From Limnohabitans sp. 15K (lineage in GTDB: Bacteria > Pseudomonadota > Gammaproteobacteria > Burkholderiales > Burkholderiaceae_C), in the NCBI RefSeq assembly GCF_002778285.1, contig NZ_NESM01000001.1, forward strand, positions 328,529 to 392,528: a DNA stretch of 64,000 nt. The letters run 5' to 3'. This document shows positions 27,909 through 35,729 of the stretch, one piece after another. Numbering within the stretch: position 1 is the stretch's first letter; the number at the start of each line of letters is the position of its first letter. Below the pieces are notes generated by a model that saw only the letters and a program-made list of their open reading frames with translations, was not told the DNA's origin and did no database searches. The position numbers were made by a program, and so were the translations under genes.

Positions 27909-28814
27909 GTGAACTTTGCCCAACTCCTCTTCCCCGATTTCTCGCTGATTTTGTGCGGCTACCTGATTTGTCGCTTCACCGCACTGAACCGCTCGGTGTG
28001 GCAACAGGTCGACAGCTTGGTTTATCTCTTCCTGTTCCCGGTGCTGCTGTTTCGCTCCATCGTGAAAAGCCCACTCGATCTGCAAGCCGCGTCCAGCCTG
28101 ATTGGCGCAGGTCTGAGTCTGGGGGTTTGCGCCATTGCTCTTTCGTACAGCCTGCCTTACTGGCCGATTTTGGGCAAACGGCTGGACCGCCGTGACCACG
28201 CGGCCAGCGCTCAGGTGGGCTTTCGTTTCAACTCCTTCATTGCCCTGGCCCTGGCCGAACGCTTGGCGGGCCCCGAGGGGCTGCTGCTGATTTCGGTGCT
28301 GATTGGTTTTTGCGTGCCGCTCTTCAACATCGGTGCCGTCTGGCCCATGGCCCGCCATGCCAACACAGGTTTTTTGCGCGAGCTGGCCCGCAACCCGCTG
28401 ATCATTGCCACCAGTTCGGGGCTGGCCTTCAACCTCATGGGTTTCAGCATCCCCTCATGGATGGACCCGAGTGTCAGCCGCATCGGCGCGGCCTCTTTGG
28501 CCCTGGGTTTGATGGCCGCGGGTGCAGGCATGGAACTGCGCACCTTGCGCCAGGGCAAATTGCTGGCCATGAGTGTGTTGATGGTCAAGCACCTGCTGCT
28601 GCCCTTGATCGCGCTGGGCATGTCCAAATTGTTTGGGCTCACCGACATGCAGACCACCGTGCTGCTGGCCTTTTCGGCCCTCCCAACCGCGTCGACTTGT
28701 TATGTGTTGGCAGCTCGCATGGGCTACAACGGCCCCTATGTGGCGGGACTGGTCACGCTGTCCACGCTGTCGGGCATGCTCAGTTTGCCGTTTGCGCTGG
28801 GCGTGCTGCGCTGA
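27909..28814 (+). CDS. AEC family permease (auxin efflux carrier type)
   Basis: A 301-residue inner-membrane protein with about ten hydrophobic helices and the two-halves arrangement of AEC transporters, for example [18 protein letters not shown] and the internal [20 protein letters not shown]. The C-terminal half has the conserved [18 protein letters not shown], typical of AEC/malonate-efflux-type carriers. The substrate is unknown. The gene starts with GTG directly after a possible -10, and no ATG lies nearby. It diverges from a Bug solute-binding protein and converges with queG. Confidence 0.88.
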   Translation: MNFAQLLFPDFSLILCGYLICRFTALNRSVWQQVDSLVYLFLFPVLLFRSIVKSPLDLQAASSLIGAGLSLGVCAIALSYSLPYWPILGKRLDRRDHAASAQVGFRFNSFIALALAERLAGPEGLLLISVLIGFCVPLFNIGAVWPMARHANTGFLRELARNPLIIATSSGLAFNLMGFSIPSWMDPSVSRIGAASLALGLMAAGAGMELRTLRQGKLLAMSVLMVKHLLLPLIALGMSKLFGLTDMQTTVLLAFSALPTASTCYVLAARMGYNGPYVAGLVTLSTLSGMLSLPFALGVLR

Positions 28815-28819
28815 AATCC

Positions 28820-28845
28820 TTCGGCCGCGGGGGCGGCCTCCTACA
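28820..28845 (-). repeat. Dispersed repeat, copy C (left half only)
   Basis: Read on the minus strand TGTAGGAGGCCGCCCCCGCG followed by GCCGAA matches the left half of copies A and B, including the hairpin GGCCG-CCCCCG-CGGCC. The right half is missing. It lies at the convergent AEC/queG junction and its TAG supplies the queG stop codon. Confidence 0.7.
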
Positions 28846-29953
28846 CATGCGAATCTGCTTTGGCCAGGGACCAAGCCACTTGCTCTTGGACCACCGGGTC
28901 CGAATGGTCAGCATGCACGGCCAGCCCTTGCAGCAAAACCTGGCGCTCAGCATCTGACAAAGCCAATGAATCCAAGGCATTACCCGCAGCCAAAGCCAAA
29001 TTGCGCAGCCAACGGGCGTGGCCGATGCGTCGGATGGCGCTGCCTTCAGTACGACGCAAAAACTCGGCCTCATTCCAAGCCATCAACTGCGCGATGCCGC
29101 CCGCGCCCAAACCGTCTCGCACTTGCCAATCTGGCACGGTGCTGATCTGGGCAAACTTGTTCCACGGGCAGGCCAGCTGGCAATCGTCACAGCCGTAAAT
29201 CCGGTTGCCGATCAACGGCCGAAGGGCCTCGTCGATCGGTCCGGCATGCTCGATCGTCAAATAAGAAATACAGCGCCGCGCGTCCAGCTTGTAGGGGCCG
29301 ACGATGGCCTGCGTGGGGCACAGGTCAATGCAAGCGGTGCATTGCCCGCAGTGCGCAGACACTGCGGGTGTTTCGGGCAAGGCGAAATCGACAAACAACT
29401 CGCCCAGAAAAAACATCGATCCCGCTTCGCGCGACAAGACCAGCGTGTGTTTGCCGCGCCAGCCCAAGCCGCTGCGGGTGGCCAGCTCGGCTTCCAGCAC
29501 CGGGGCCGAATCGGTGAACACGCGGTGGCCAAACGGGCCAATCGCCTCGGCAATCCGATCCTGCAGTTTTTGCAGGCGGCTGCGCAAGACCTTGTGGTAA
29601 TCCCGGCCCCGAGCGTAAAGCGACACCACCGCCTCACCCGGCTGCAGCATGCGTGCGGTTTCTTGGGCCAACCAGTCCAGTGGCGTGTCCTGCGGCAAAT
29701 AATCCATGCGGGCGGTGATCACGCTCACCGTGCCCGGCTGCAGCTCAGCGGGACGGGCGCGCTTCAGGCCGTGGGCGGCCATGTAGCCCATGCTGCCGTG
29801 AAACCCGGCGTCCAACCACGCCAACAATCCGGGCTCTGCCGAAGACAAATCGATGCCGCACACGCCAATTTGGGACAATCCCAGCTCACGCGCCCAGATT
29901 TGGATCTGGGGCCACAGTTCAAGAAGGTCGTTTTGAGTAAGTTGAGCAGTCAC
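28841..29953 (-). CDS. queG: Epoxyqueuosine reductase
   Basis: A 370-residue cobalamin- and iron-sulfur-dependent enzyme performing the last step of queuosine synthesis on tRNA (epoxyqueuosine to queuosine). Two ferredoxin-like 4Fe-4S motifs are clear: CGQCTACIDLCPTQAI, and GCDDCQLACPWNKF with the preceding conserved Cys in RRCISYLTIEHAG. The cobalamin-binding region has YARGRDYHKVLRSRLQKL. A C-terminal HEAT-like segment ends in SDPVVQEQVAWSLAKA. The chosen start is GTG at 29953, 6 nt after TACAAT, giving the normal family N-terminus; the longer frame to 30052 would run through tsaE. Its last codons overlap repeat copy C. Confidence 0.94.
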   Translation of the reverse strand: MTAQLTQNDLLELWPQIQIWARELGLSQIGVCGIDLSSAEPGLLAWLDAGFHGSMGYMAAHGLKRARPAELQPGTVSVITARMDYLPQDTPLDWLAQETARMLQPGEAVVSLYARGRDYHKVLRSRLQKLQDRIAEAIGPFGHRVFTDSAPVLEAELATRSGLGWRGKHTLVLSREAGSMFFLGELFVDFALPETPAVSAHCGQCTACIDLCPTQAIVGPYKLDARRCISYLTIEHAGPIDEALRPLIGNRIYGCDDCQLACPWNKFAQISTVPDWQVRDGLGAGGIAQLMAWNEAEFLRRTEGSAIRRIGHARWLRNLALAAGNALDSLALSDAERQVLLQGLAVHADHSDPVVQEQVAWSLAKADSHV

Positions 29954-30502
29954 CCGCCGATTGTAGGAAGCCCCACCGAAGCCGCATTGGCCGAACGGGT
30001 CTGGGTCAATGTGTGGCCAGACGAATCCGCCACACAAGCCTTTGCCACGCAACTGGCCAAAGCCCTACAGCACTGGCCGGACGGGCGCGATGCAAGCATC
30101 GAGCTGCGCGGCAACTTGGGGGCAGGCAAAACCACACTGGTCCGCCATTTGCTGCGCGCTGCTGGGGTGCAAGGCCGCATCAAAAGCCCCACTTACGCCG
30201 TGGTCGAGCCGCACCAAGTGGGCGAAGGCGGCAGTGCCTGGCCCATATGGCATTTCGACTTTTACCGCTTCAATGACCCGCAAGAATGGGCAGACGCCGG
30301 TTTTCGCGACATTTTTGCGGGCCCCGGCTTGAAACTCATGGAGTGGCCTGACCAAGTGGCGGGCCAACTTCCGCCGCCCGATTGGGTGATCGCGCTGGAA
30401 GCCATCGACGAAAACCAGCGCCGCGTGCGGATCCATGCTGGCACGCCGAGAGGGCAAAGCTGGTTGCAATCTTGGATGGAGGACTGGGCCCATGCGGTCT
30501 GA
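29933..30502 (+). CDS. tsaE: tRNA threonylcarbamoyladenosine biosynthesis ATPase TsaE
   Basis: TsaE partners TsaB and TsaD in forming t6A37 of ANN-decoding tRNAs. The P-loop LGAGKTTLVRHLL, the switch-like SPTYAVVE and the Trp/Asp motif HFDFYRFND are diagnostic, and LMEWPDQVAGQLPPPDW follows as usual. The start is uncertain: no ATG exists. TTG at 29933 has AAGAAGG 5 nt upstream and gives 189 residues; TTG at 29942 or 29987 and GTG at 30011 are alternatives. The first choice overlaps the divergent queG start by 21 bp. The amiC start lies inside the 3' end of this gene. Confidence 0.88.
   Translation: MSKLSSHPPIVGSPTEAALAERVWVNVWPDESATQAFATQLAKALQHWPDGRDASIELRGNLGAGKTTLVRHLLRAAGVQGRIKSPTYAVVEPHQVGEGGSAWPIWHFDFYRFNDPQEWADAGFRDIFAGPGLKLMEWPDQVAGQLPPPDWVIALEAIDENQRRVRIHAGTPRGQSWLQSWMEDWAHAV
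29960..29965 (-). promoter_or_regulatory. queG -10 box (leaderless)
   Basis: TACAAT on the minus strand ends 6 nt before the GTG start of queG. The transcript would begin at the start codon. No Shine-Dalgarno sequence lies in the 6-nt interval. Confidence 0.5.
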
Positions 30503-31883
30503 CCGTCGACGTCTGCTCAAGGCGGGCCTGCTGGCGCTCAGCCTGGGGGCCTCACAGCTGGCACGGGGCGCCAACATGCTGGCCGTGCGCATCTGGCCCG
30601 CCCCAGACTACAGCCGGGTCACGCTCGAATCGGACACAGCGCTCAAGACCCGACAAACCTTCATCGACTCGCCGCCACGTCTGGCGGTGGACATTGAAGG
30701 TCTGGAACTCAACGCCGCCCTGCGCGAGCTGGTGGGCAAAGTGCAAGCGTCGGACCCCAACATCGCGGGCATTCGCGTGGGCCAATTCAACGCCAGCACT
30801 GTGCGGCTGGTCATTGACCTCAAACGGCCCATCGCGCCTCAGGTGTTCACCTTGCAGCCCGTGGCGGCCTATGCCCACCGTTTGGTGCTCGACCTGTACC
30901 CCTCACAAGCGGCTGACCCACTCGAGCAACTCATCCAAGAGCGGTCAACCGCCAAAGCGACGCTGCCCGCTCCCGCCTTGCCAGCTGCAGGGCCCGTCAA
31001 CGACCCCTTGGGCGACTTGATCGCCAAGCAAGGCCAAGGCAACGCCAAGCCCAACCCAGCCCCCAACAACACCCGCAAACAAGATTTTGAGCCTGCGCCA
31101 TCGGCGGTCATGGACAACCCCAATCATCCACCACGCCCAGTGAACACTGGCACCACCGACCGGCTGATCGTCATCGCCCTGGACCCAGGTCACGGCGGGG
31201 AAGACCCCGGGGCCATCGGGCCCAGCGGCACCCGAGAAAAAGACGTGGTGCTGAACATCGCCAAACTGCTGCGCGACCGAATCAACACCAGCAGCGTGAA
31301 CGGCAGCCCCATGCGAGCCTTTCTGACGCGCGATGCCGACTTTTTTGTGCCGTTGCATGTGCGGGTGCAAAAAGCCCGCCGCGTGCAAGCCGACCTGTTT
31401 GTCAGCATCCATGCCGATGCGTTTTTCACGCCGCAGGCCAGCGGCGCCAGTGTGTTCGCGCTCAGCCAAGGCGCAGCATCGAGCAGTGCCGCCCGCTGGA
31501 TGGCCCAAAAAGAAAACAAAGCCGACCTGATCGGTGGCCTCAATTTGGGCAGCCAAGATGCCCAAGTGCAACACGCCTTGCTCGACATGAGCACTGCCGC
31601 CCAAATCAAGGACAGCCTGCAGCTGGGCAGCAATTTGTTGCGCGAGATCGGTGGGGTGGGTCGCCTGCACAAACCCCGGGTGGAGCAAGCGGGGTTTGCG
31701 GTGCTCAAAGCGCCCGACATTCCGAGCGTCTTGGTCGAAACCGCCTTCATCAGCAACCCGCAAGAAGAAGAAAAACTGCGCAGCGACGCTTACCAGCAGC
31801 AACTGACCGACGCACTGGTGCGCGGCATCGTGGCCTATTTTTCACGCAACCCGCCCTTGGCCAGAAGTCGCGCGCCTGCTTAA
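30492..31883 (+). CDS. amiC: Periplasmic N-acetylmuramoyl-L-alanine amidase (AmiC type)
   Basis: A 463-residue septal amidase that cleaves the muramoyl-alanine bond of peptidoglycan during daughter-cell separation. The N-terminus MRSDRRRLLKAGLLALSLGA is a twin-arginine-like signal (RRRLLK), as in AmiC. An AMIN domain (residues about 35-150, VRIWPAPDYSRVTLESD) precedes an Ala/Pro-rich linker and the Amidase_3 domain, with zinc ligands in DPGHGGEDPGA, GTREKDVVLN and SIHADAF, and the catalytic Glu in VLVETAFISNPQEE. The ATG at 30492 lies 11 bp inside the tsaE end. tsaE-amiC is a recurrent proteobacterial pair. Confidence 0.95.
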   Translation: MRSDRRRLLKAGLLALSLGASQLARGANMLAVRIWPAPDYSRVTLESDTALKTRQTFIDSPPRLAVDIEGLELNAALRELVGKVQASDPNIAGIRVGQFNASTVRLVIDLKRPIAPQVFTLQPVAAYAHRLVLDLYPSQAADPLEQLIQERSTAKATLPAPALPAAGPVNDPLGDLIAKQGQGNAKPNPAPNNTRKQDFEPAPSAVMDNPNHPPRPVNTGTTDRLIVIALDPGHGGEDPGAIGPSGTREKDVVLNIAKLLRDRINTSSVNGSPMRAFLTRDADFFVPLHVRVQKARRVQADLFVSIHADAFFTPQASGASVFALSQGAASSSAARWMAQKENKADLIGGLNLGSQDAQVQHALLDMSTAAQIKDSLQLGSNLLREIGGVGRLHKPRVEQAGFAVLKAPDIPSVLVETAFISNPQEEEKLRSDAYQQQLTDALVRGIVAYFSRNPPLARSRAPA

Positions 31884-31932
31884 GCGCAAATGCTTGACCG
31901 CAAATCAGAGTCGCCTGGGAGGCACTGCCCGA

Positions 31933-31961
31933 TTGACCGGCTGGGTACTTGCCCCTAATCT
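31933..31961 (+). promoter_or_regulatory. Sigma-70 promoter of the second Bug-protein gene
   Basis: TTGACC (31933-31938), a 17-nt spacer and TAATCT (31956-31961) match the -35/-10 pattern well. The predicted start near 31968 leaves a 44-nt leader with AGGAGAC ahead of the ATG at 32012. Confidence 0.6.
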
Positions 31962-32011
31962 GAGCACTGACTTGGCCCGCAGATGGCCATGCTTTTTATC
32001 AGGAGACATTC

Positions 32012-32986
32012 ATGCGCTTGGTTCACCTTTTCAAAGCGGCCGCCTTGGTTTTGGCCGCCACCACACTCCAACCCGTCTTGGCCCAAAACTGGCCCACCAA
32101 ACCAATCCGATGGATCGTGCCTTACACCCCCGGCGGCATCACCGACAACGCCACCCGAATGGTGGTCCAAAAGATTCAGGAACAAACGGGCTGGACCATC
32201 GTGGTGGACAACAAGCCCGGTGCCAATTCGATTTTGGGTGCAGACCTGGCTGCCAAAGCGCCAGCCGATGGGCACACCTTCGTGACGGTGATCGGCGCGC
32301 ATGCCGCCAACGCCACGCTGTACGCAGGGCGTTTGCCTTATGACCCGGTCAAGAGTTTTGCTCCGGTGTCGCTGGTTGGCATTGCGCCCCTGGTGATGAC
32401 GGTGAACAACCAATTGCCCGTCAAAAACGTCAAGGAACTGATCGATTACGCCAAGGCGAACCCCGGCAAATTGGCATTTGGTTCATCAGGCGTGGGGGCA
32501 GCGGCCCACCTGACCCAAGAGCTGTTCAAGCAAGTGGCGGGCATTGACATGGTGCATGTGCCCTACAAAGGCACGGCCCCGGCTCTGGCCGACCTGATGG
32601 GCGGCAACATCCAGATCCTGACCGACACAGCCAGCGCCTTGATGCCCCATGTCCGGGGTGGCAAGGTCAAAGGCATGACCGTGTTTTCGTCGCAGCGCGT
32701 GCCGGGTGCCGCTGAGGTGCCCACCATCGCCGAATCGGGTGGCCCGGCCATCGAAGGCTCCACTTGGGTGTTGTTCTTAACGCAAGCGGCCGCGCCAAAG
32801 GACATCGTGCGCCGCATGTCGGCTGAGACGACCAAAGCGCTGAACTCACCCGACATCAAGGCCAAATTCGAGGCGCTGGGCATCATCACCGGTGACACAT
32901 CGCCCGAATTTGCGGCGAAATTTCTGGACGAAGAAATCGTCAAATGGTCCAAGGTCATCTCGGCCGCGGGCGTGAAAGCCGAATAA
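32012..32986 (+). CDS. Tripartite tricarboxylate transporter substrate-binding protein (Bug/TctC family), second copy
   Basis: A 324-residue periplasmic binding protein with a signal peptide (LFKAAALVLAATTLQPVLAQ) and the Bug core WPTKPIRWIVPYTPGGITDNATRM, with VVDNKPGANSILGADLAA and the ligand-loop FGSSGVGAAAHLTQELFK. It is clearly paralogous to the product at 26767-27741 but diverged, and again has no TctAB neighbours. A good promoter and an AGGAGAC ribosome-binding site indicate independent expression. The ligand is unknown; members bind carboxylates or aromatic acids. It converges with dedA across 35 bp without an obvious terminator. Confidence 0.92.
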   Translation: MRLVHLFKAAALVLAATTLQPVLAQNWPTKPIRWIVPYTPGGITDNATRMVVQKIQEQTGWTIVVDNKPGANSILGADLAAKAPADGHTFVTVIGAHAANATLYAGRLPYDPVKSFAPVSLVGIAPLVMTVNNQLPVKNVKELIDYAKANPGKLAFGSSGVGAAAHLTQELFKQVAGIDMVHVPYKGTAPALADLMGGNIQILTDTASALMPHVRGGKVKGMTVFSSQRVPGAAEVPTIAESGGPAIEGSTWVLFLTQAAAPKDIVRRMSAETTKALNSPDIKAKFEALGIITGDTSPEFAAKFLDEEIVKWSKVISAAGVKAE

Positions 32987-33021
32987 GCTGAAATGGGTGC
33001 GGTCGGCCAAAGAGGCAGCGA

Positions 33022-33660
33022 TCAAGCTGCCTTGCGTGCCCGCCAAGCCCCGAACACGGCGATCAAGCCCGGCACGATGATCAAAGCCCAAATGATCTTG
33101 GACAGGTGTGTTTGCACAAAGGGCAAGTTGCCAAACAGGTAGCCGGCCAGGGTCAAACCCACCACCCAAATGAAGCCGCCAACCAAATTGAACATCGTGA
33201 ATTTGTGGCGCGTCATCTCGGCCACACCCGCCACAAACGGCACAAACGTGCGGATGAACGGCATGAAACGCGCCAGGATGATGGTGATGCCGCCGTATTT
33301 TTCATAAAAGGCATTGGCCTGTAAAAAAGCCTGCCGGTTGAAAAAACGGGAGTTTTCCCACTGAAACACCTTGGGGCCAAAGTAGCGCCCGATGGTGTAG
33401 TTGGTTTGATCGCCCAACACAGCCGCCACCAGCAACAAGCCCATCACCAAGGGCAAACTCATCAACTCGGCCCCACACAGGGCCCCCACGATGAACAGCA
33501 GCGAATCACCCGGCAAAAAGGGCATGACGACCAAGCCGGTTTCGACAAAAATAATGAGAAACAACAAGGCATAAACCCAAGCGCCGTATTGCCCCACAAA
33601 GGCCTCCAGGTAACGGTCCACATGGAGAACGAAATCGACAAGTTGCAAAAGAATATCCAT
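33022..33660 (-). CDS. DedA family membrane protein
   Basis: A 212-residue DedA/VTT-domain inner-membrane protein. It shows the re-entrant motif FVETGLVVMPFLPGDSLLF near residue 40, GDQTNYTIGRYFGPK, and the diagnostic amphipathic segment ILARFMPFIRTFVPFVAGVAEM, then C-terminal helices. DedA proteins support envelope homeostasis, and some are lipid scramblases or undecaprenyl-phosphate translocases. The exact substrate here is not predictable. The start ATG at 33660 follows GATAAT by exactly 6 nt and lacks a Shine-Dalgarno sequence, so the frame extension to 33681 is rejected. It diverges from mutL with 38 bp between starts. Confidence 0.93.
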   Translation of the reverse strand: MDILLQLVDFVLHVDRYLEAFVGQYGAWVYALLFLIIFVETGLVVMPFLPGDSLLFIVGALCGAELMSLPLVMGLLLVAAVLGDQTNYTIGRYFGPKVFQWENSRFFNRQAFLQANAFYEKYGGITIILARFMPFIRTFVPFVAGVAEMTRHKFTMFNLVGGFIWVVGLTLAGYLFGNLPFVQTHLSKIIWALIIVPGLIAVFGAWRARKAA

Positions 33661-33666
33661 GGACCC

Positions 33667-33672
33667 ATTATC
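33667..33672 (-). promoter_or_regulatory. dedA -10 box (leaderless)
   Basis: GATAAT on the minus strand ends exactly 6 nt before the dedA ATG. It matches the -10 consensus at five of six positions. A start at the A of ATG is predicted. Confidence 0.55.
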
Positions 33673-33686
33673 CCCGGACAAACCCC

Positions 33687-33692
33687 TAAAAT
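33687..33692 (+). promoter_or_regulatory. mutL -10 box (leaderless)
   Basis: TAAAAT ends exactly 6 nt before the mutL GTG. It matches the consensus at five of six positions. With dedA it forms a compact divergent promoter in which both -10 boxes fit into 26 bp. Confidence 0.55.
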
Positions 33693-33698
33693 CAGGCG

Positions 33699-35729
33699 GT
33701 GACCGCCCAACAGACCCCGGCTTCCGCGCGCCGACCCATTCGCGAACTCCCCGATGAACTGATCAGCCAAATCGCCGCTGGCGAGGTGGTCGAACGCCCG
33801 GCTTCGGTGGTGCGCGAATTGGTGGACAACGCCATGGATGCAGGCGCACGCAGCATCACCCTGCGCCTAATGGGCGGCGGTACAAGGCTGATTTCGGTTG
33901 AAGACGACGGCGGCGGCATCGCCCCGGAGGAGTTGGCCACGGCCTTGAAGCGCCACGCCACCAGCAAAATCGGCAATCTGGACGATCTCGAATCGGTCAT
34001 GACCATGGGCTTTCGGGGCGAAGCCCTGGCGGCCATCAACTCGGTGTCTGAGCTGACCTTGCTCTCGCGCATGGACAACCAACCCACCGCCTTTGCGCTC
34101 GATGGCCAAACCGGCGAAATCCGCCCTGCCGCACGCGCTGTGGGGACCACGGTGGAGGTCAAAGAACTTTTCTTCTCGACCCCCGCCCGCCGCAAATTTT
34201 TGAAAAGTGACAGCACCGAGCTGGCGCACTGCATCGAGGCCGTGCGCCGCCACGCCTTGGCCCGCCCCGATGTGGGCTTTGCCATCTGGCACGAGGGCAA
34301 GCTGGTCGAGCAGTGGCGCGTGCACCCGGGTGCAGCCGGCCTGGCGCAGCGCCTGGCCGATGTGCTGGGCGAAGAGTTTGTGGCCCAGTCCATCCCCATC
34401 GACTACAACGCCGGGCCGCTCAAAGTGCTCGGCCGTGCCGGTCTGCCCGACGCTGCCCGCTCGCGCCCCGACCACCAATTTGCCTATGTGAATGGCCGCT
34501 TTGTGCGCGACAAAGTGGTCATGCACGGCGCCCGCAGCGCCTACGAAGACGTGTTGCACGGGCACAAACAACCGGCCTATGCACTGTTCATGCAGATCGA
34601 CCCCACCTTGGTCGATGTGAACGTGCACCCGACCAAAATCGAGGTGCGCTTTCGGGACAGCCGAGCCGTTCACCAGGCCGTGCGGCACGCGCTGGAAAAC
34701 GCGCTGGCCGCGCCCAGAGCGCACCTGCTGAACGAATCGACACAAGACACACCGTTTTCGGCATCACAAGGCGCCTTGTCCGAATCGGCTCACGCTTTTG
34801 AATTGAAAAACGGCCCCGATGCCAAAGCCCTGCCCGAATCAGCGGGCTGGCAACAAGGCGGTATGGCGTTTGAACGTCCAGGACTGGCCACCTTCAACGC
34901 CCCCGCCTACAAACCGGCCGACTTTTTGCGCCCACGGGTGGACGGCGAACAGGCCATGGCCGACCTGAAGGCGCTGTGGCAGCCCCGCAGAGAAGACGAC
35001 GCATCAGCACCTCAGGTTTCAGAGCGAACCGCAAGGTGGGAGGCCGCTCCTACCACCGAAGGCGATTCGCGAGCAGGGGCTCGTTCCTACAACAATACAG
35101 ACACGCCCGATACGCCCTTGCCTGAAGGCGACTGGCCGCTGGGCCGCGCCGTGGCGCAGCTGCACGGCGTGTACATCCTGGCCCAAAACAAGCGGGGCCT
35201 GGTGGTGGTCGACATGCACGCTGCGCACGAGCGCATCGTGTACGAACGCCTCAAAAACCAACTCAACACAGCCGATGTCGAGGGACCTCGCATCGCCAGC
35301 CAACCCCTATTGATCCCCGCCACCTTTGCCGCCACGCCGACCGAAGTGGCCACGGCCGAGGCTTGTGCCGAAGCCCTCGAACAACTGGGCCTGGAAATCT
35401 CGCCCCTCTCGGCTAAAACACTGGCCGTTCGCGCCGTGCCCACGAGCCTGGCGCAAGGCGACGCGGTCGAGCTGGCCCGCAGCGTGCTGGCCGAACTGGC
35501 CCAACACGACGCCAGCACGGTGGTTCAACGTGCCCAAAACGAAATCCTGGCCACCATGGCCTGCCACGGCGCAGTTCGCGCCAACCGCCGCCTGACGCTA
35601 GATGAAATGAACGGTTTGCTCCGCCAGATGGAAGAGACCGAACGCTCTGACCAATGCAACCACGGGCGTCCCACCTGGCGGCAGATGTCCATGCGCGATC
35701 TGGACGCTTTGTTCTTGAGAGGTCGGTGA
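33699..35729 (+). CDS. mutL: DNA mismatch repair protein MutL (endonuclease type)
   Basis: A 676-residue GHKL-ATPase that couples MutS mismatch recognition to strand incision. The N-terminal ATPase has IRELPDELISQIAAGEVVERP, ELVDNAMDAGA, DDGGGIA and GFRGEALAAI. The C-terminal dimerisation domain has VVVDMHAAHERIVYE, matching the nicking motif DxHA-X2-E-X4-E with Met in place of the common Gln, plus ACHGAVRA and CNHGRPTW. This fits species lacking MutH. The GTG start follows a -10 box by 6 nt. Residues about 446-465, in the variable linker, are encoded by a copy of the dispersed repeat. The stop overlaps the next start (TGATG). Confidence 0.97.
   Translation: MTAQQTPASARRPIRELPDELISQIAAGEVVERPASVVRELVDNAMDAGARSITLRLMGGGTRLISVEDDGGGIAPEELATALKRHATSKIGNLDDLESVMTMGFRGEALAAINSVSELTLLSRMDNQPTAFALDGQTGEIRPAARAVGTTVEVKELFFSTPARRKFLKSDSTELAHCIEAVRRHALARPDVGFAIWHEGKLVEQWRVHPGAAGLAQRLADVLGEEFVAQSIPIDYNAGPLKVLGRAGLPDAARSRPDHQFAYVNGRFVRDKVVMHGARSAYEDVLHGHKQPAYALFMQIDPTLVDVNVHPTKIEVRFRDSRAVHQAVRHALENALAAPRAHLLNESTQDTPFSASQGALSESAHAFELKNGPDAKALPESAGWQQGGMAFERPGLATFNAPAYKPADFLRPRVDGEQAMADLKALWQPRREDDASAPQVSERTARWEAAPTTEGDSRAGARSYNNTDTPDTPLPEGDWPLGRAVAQLHGVYILAQNKRGLVVVDMHAAHERIVYERLKNQLNTADVEGPRIASQPLLIPATFAATPTEVATAEACAEALEQLGLEISPLSAKTLAVRAVPTSLAQGDAVELARSVLAELAQHDASTVVQRAQNEILATMACHGAVRANRRLTLDEMNGLLRQMEETERSDQCNHGRPTWRQMSMRDLDALFLRGR
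35036..35091 (+). repeat. Dispersed two-hairpin repeat, copy D, inside mutL
   Basis: GTGGGAGGCCGCTCCTACCA at the left and ATTCGCGAGCAGGGGCTCGT followed by TCCTAC at the right match copies A and B. This copy lies within the mutL coding region and is read in frame as part of the linker (RWEAAPTTEGDSRAGARSYN). It keeps the GCGAGC-AGGG-GCTCG stem. Confidence 0.8.

Noticed and set aside
29018-29932. Upstream extension of the tsaE frame (494-residue version)
   Set aside because: It runs antisense through queG, whose iron-sulfur motifs are clear. TsaE proteins are about 150-190 residues.
26767-32986. The two Bug proteins as parts of complete TctABC transporters
   Set aside because: No TctA- or TctB-like membrane genes occur in the window. 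Orphan Bug proteins are normal in this order.
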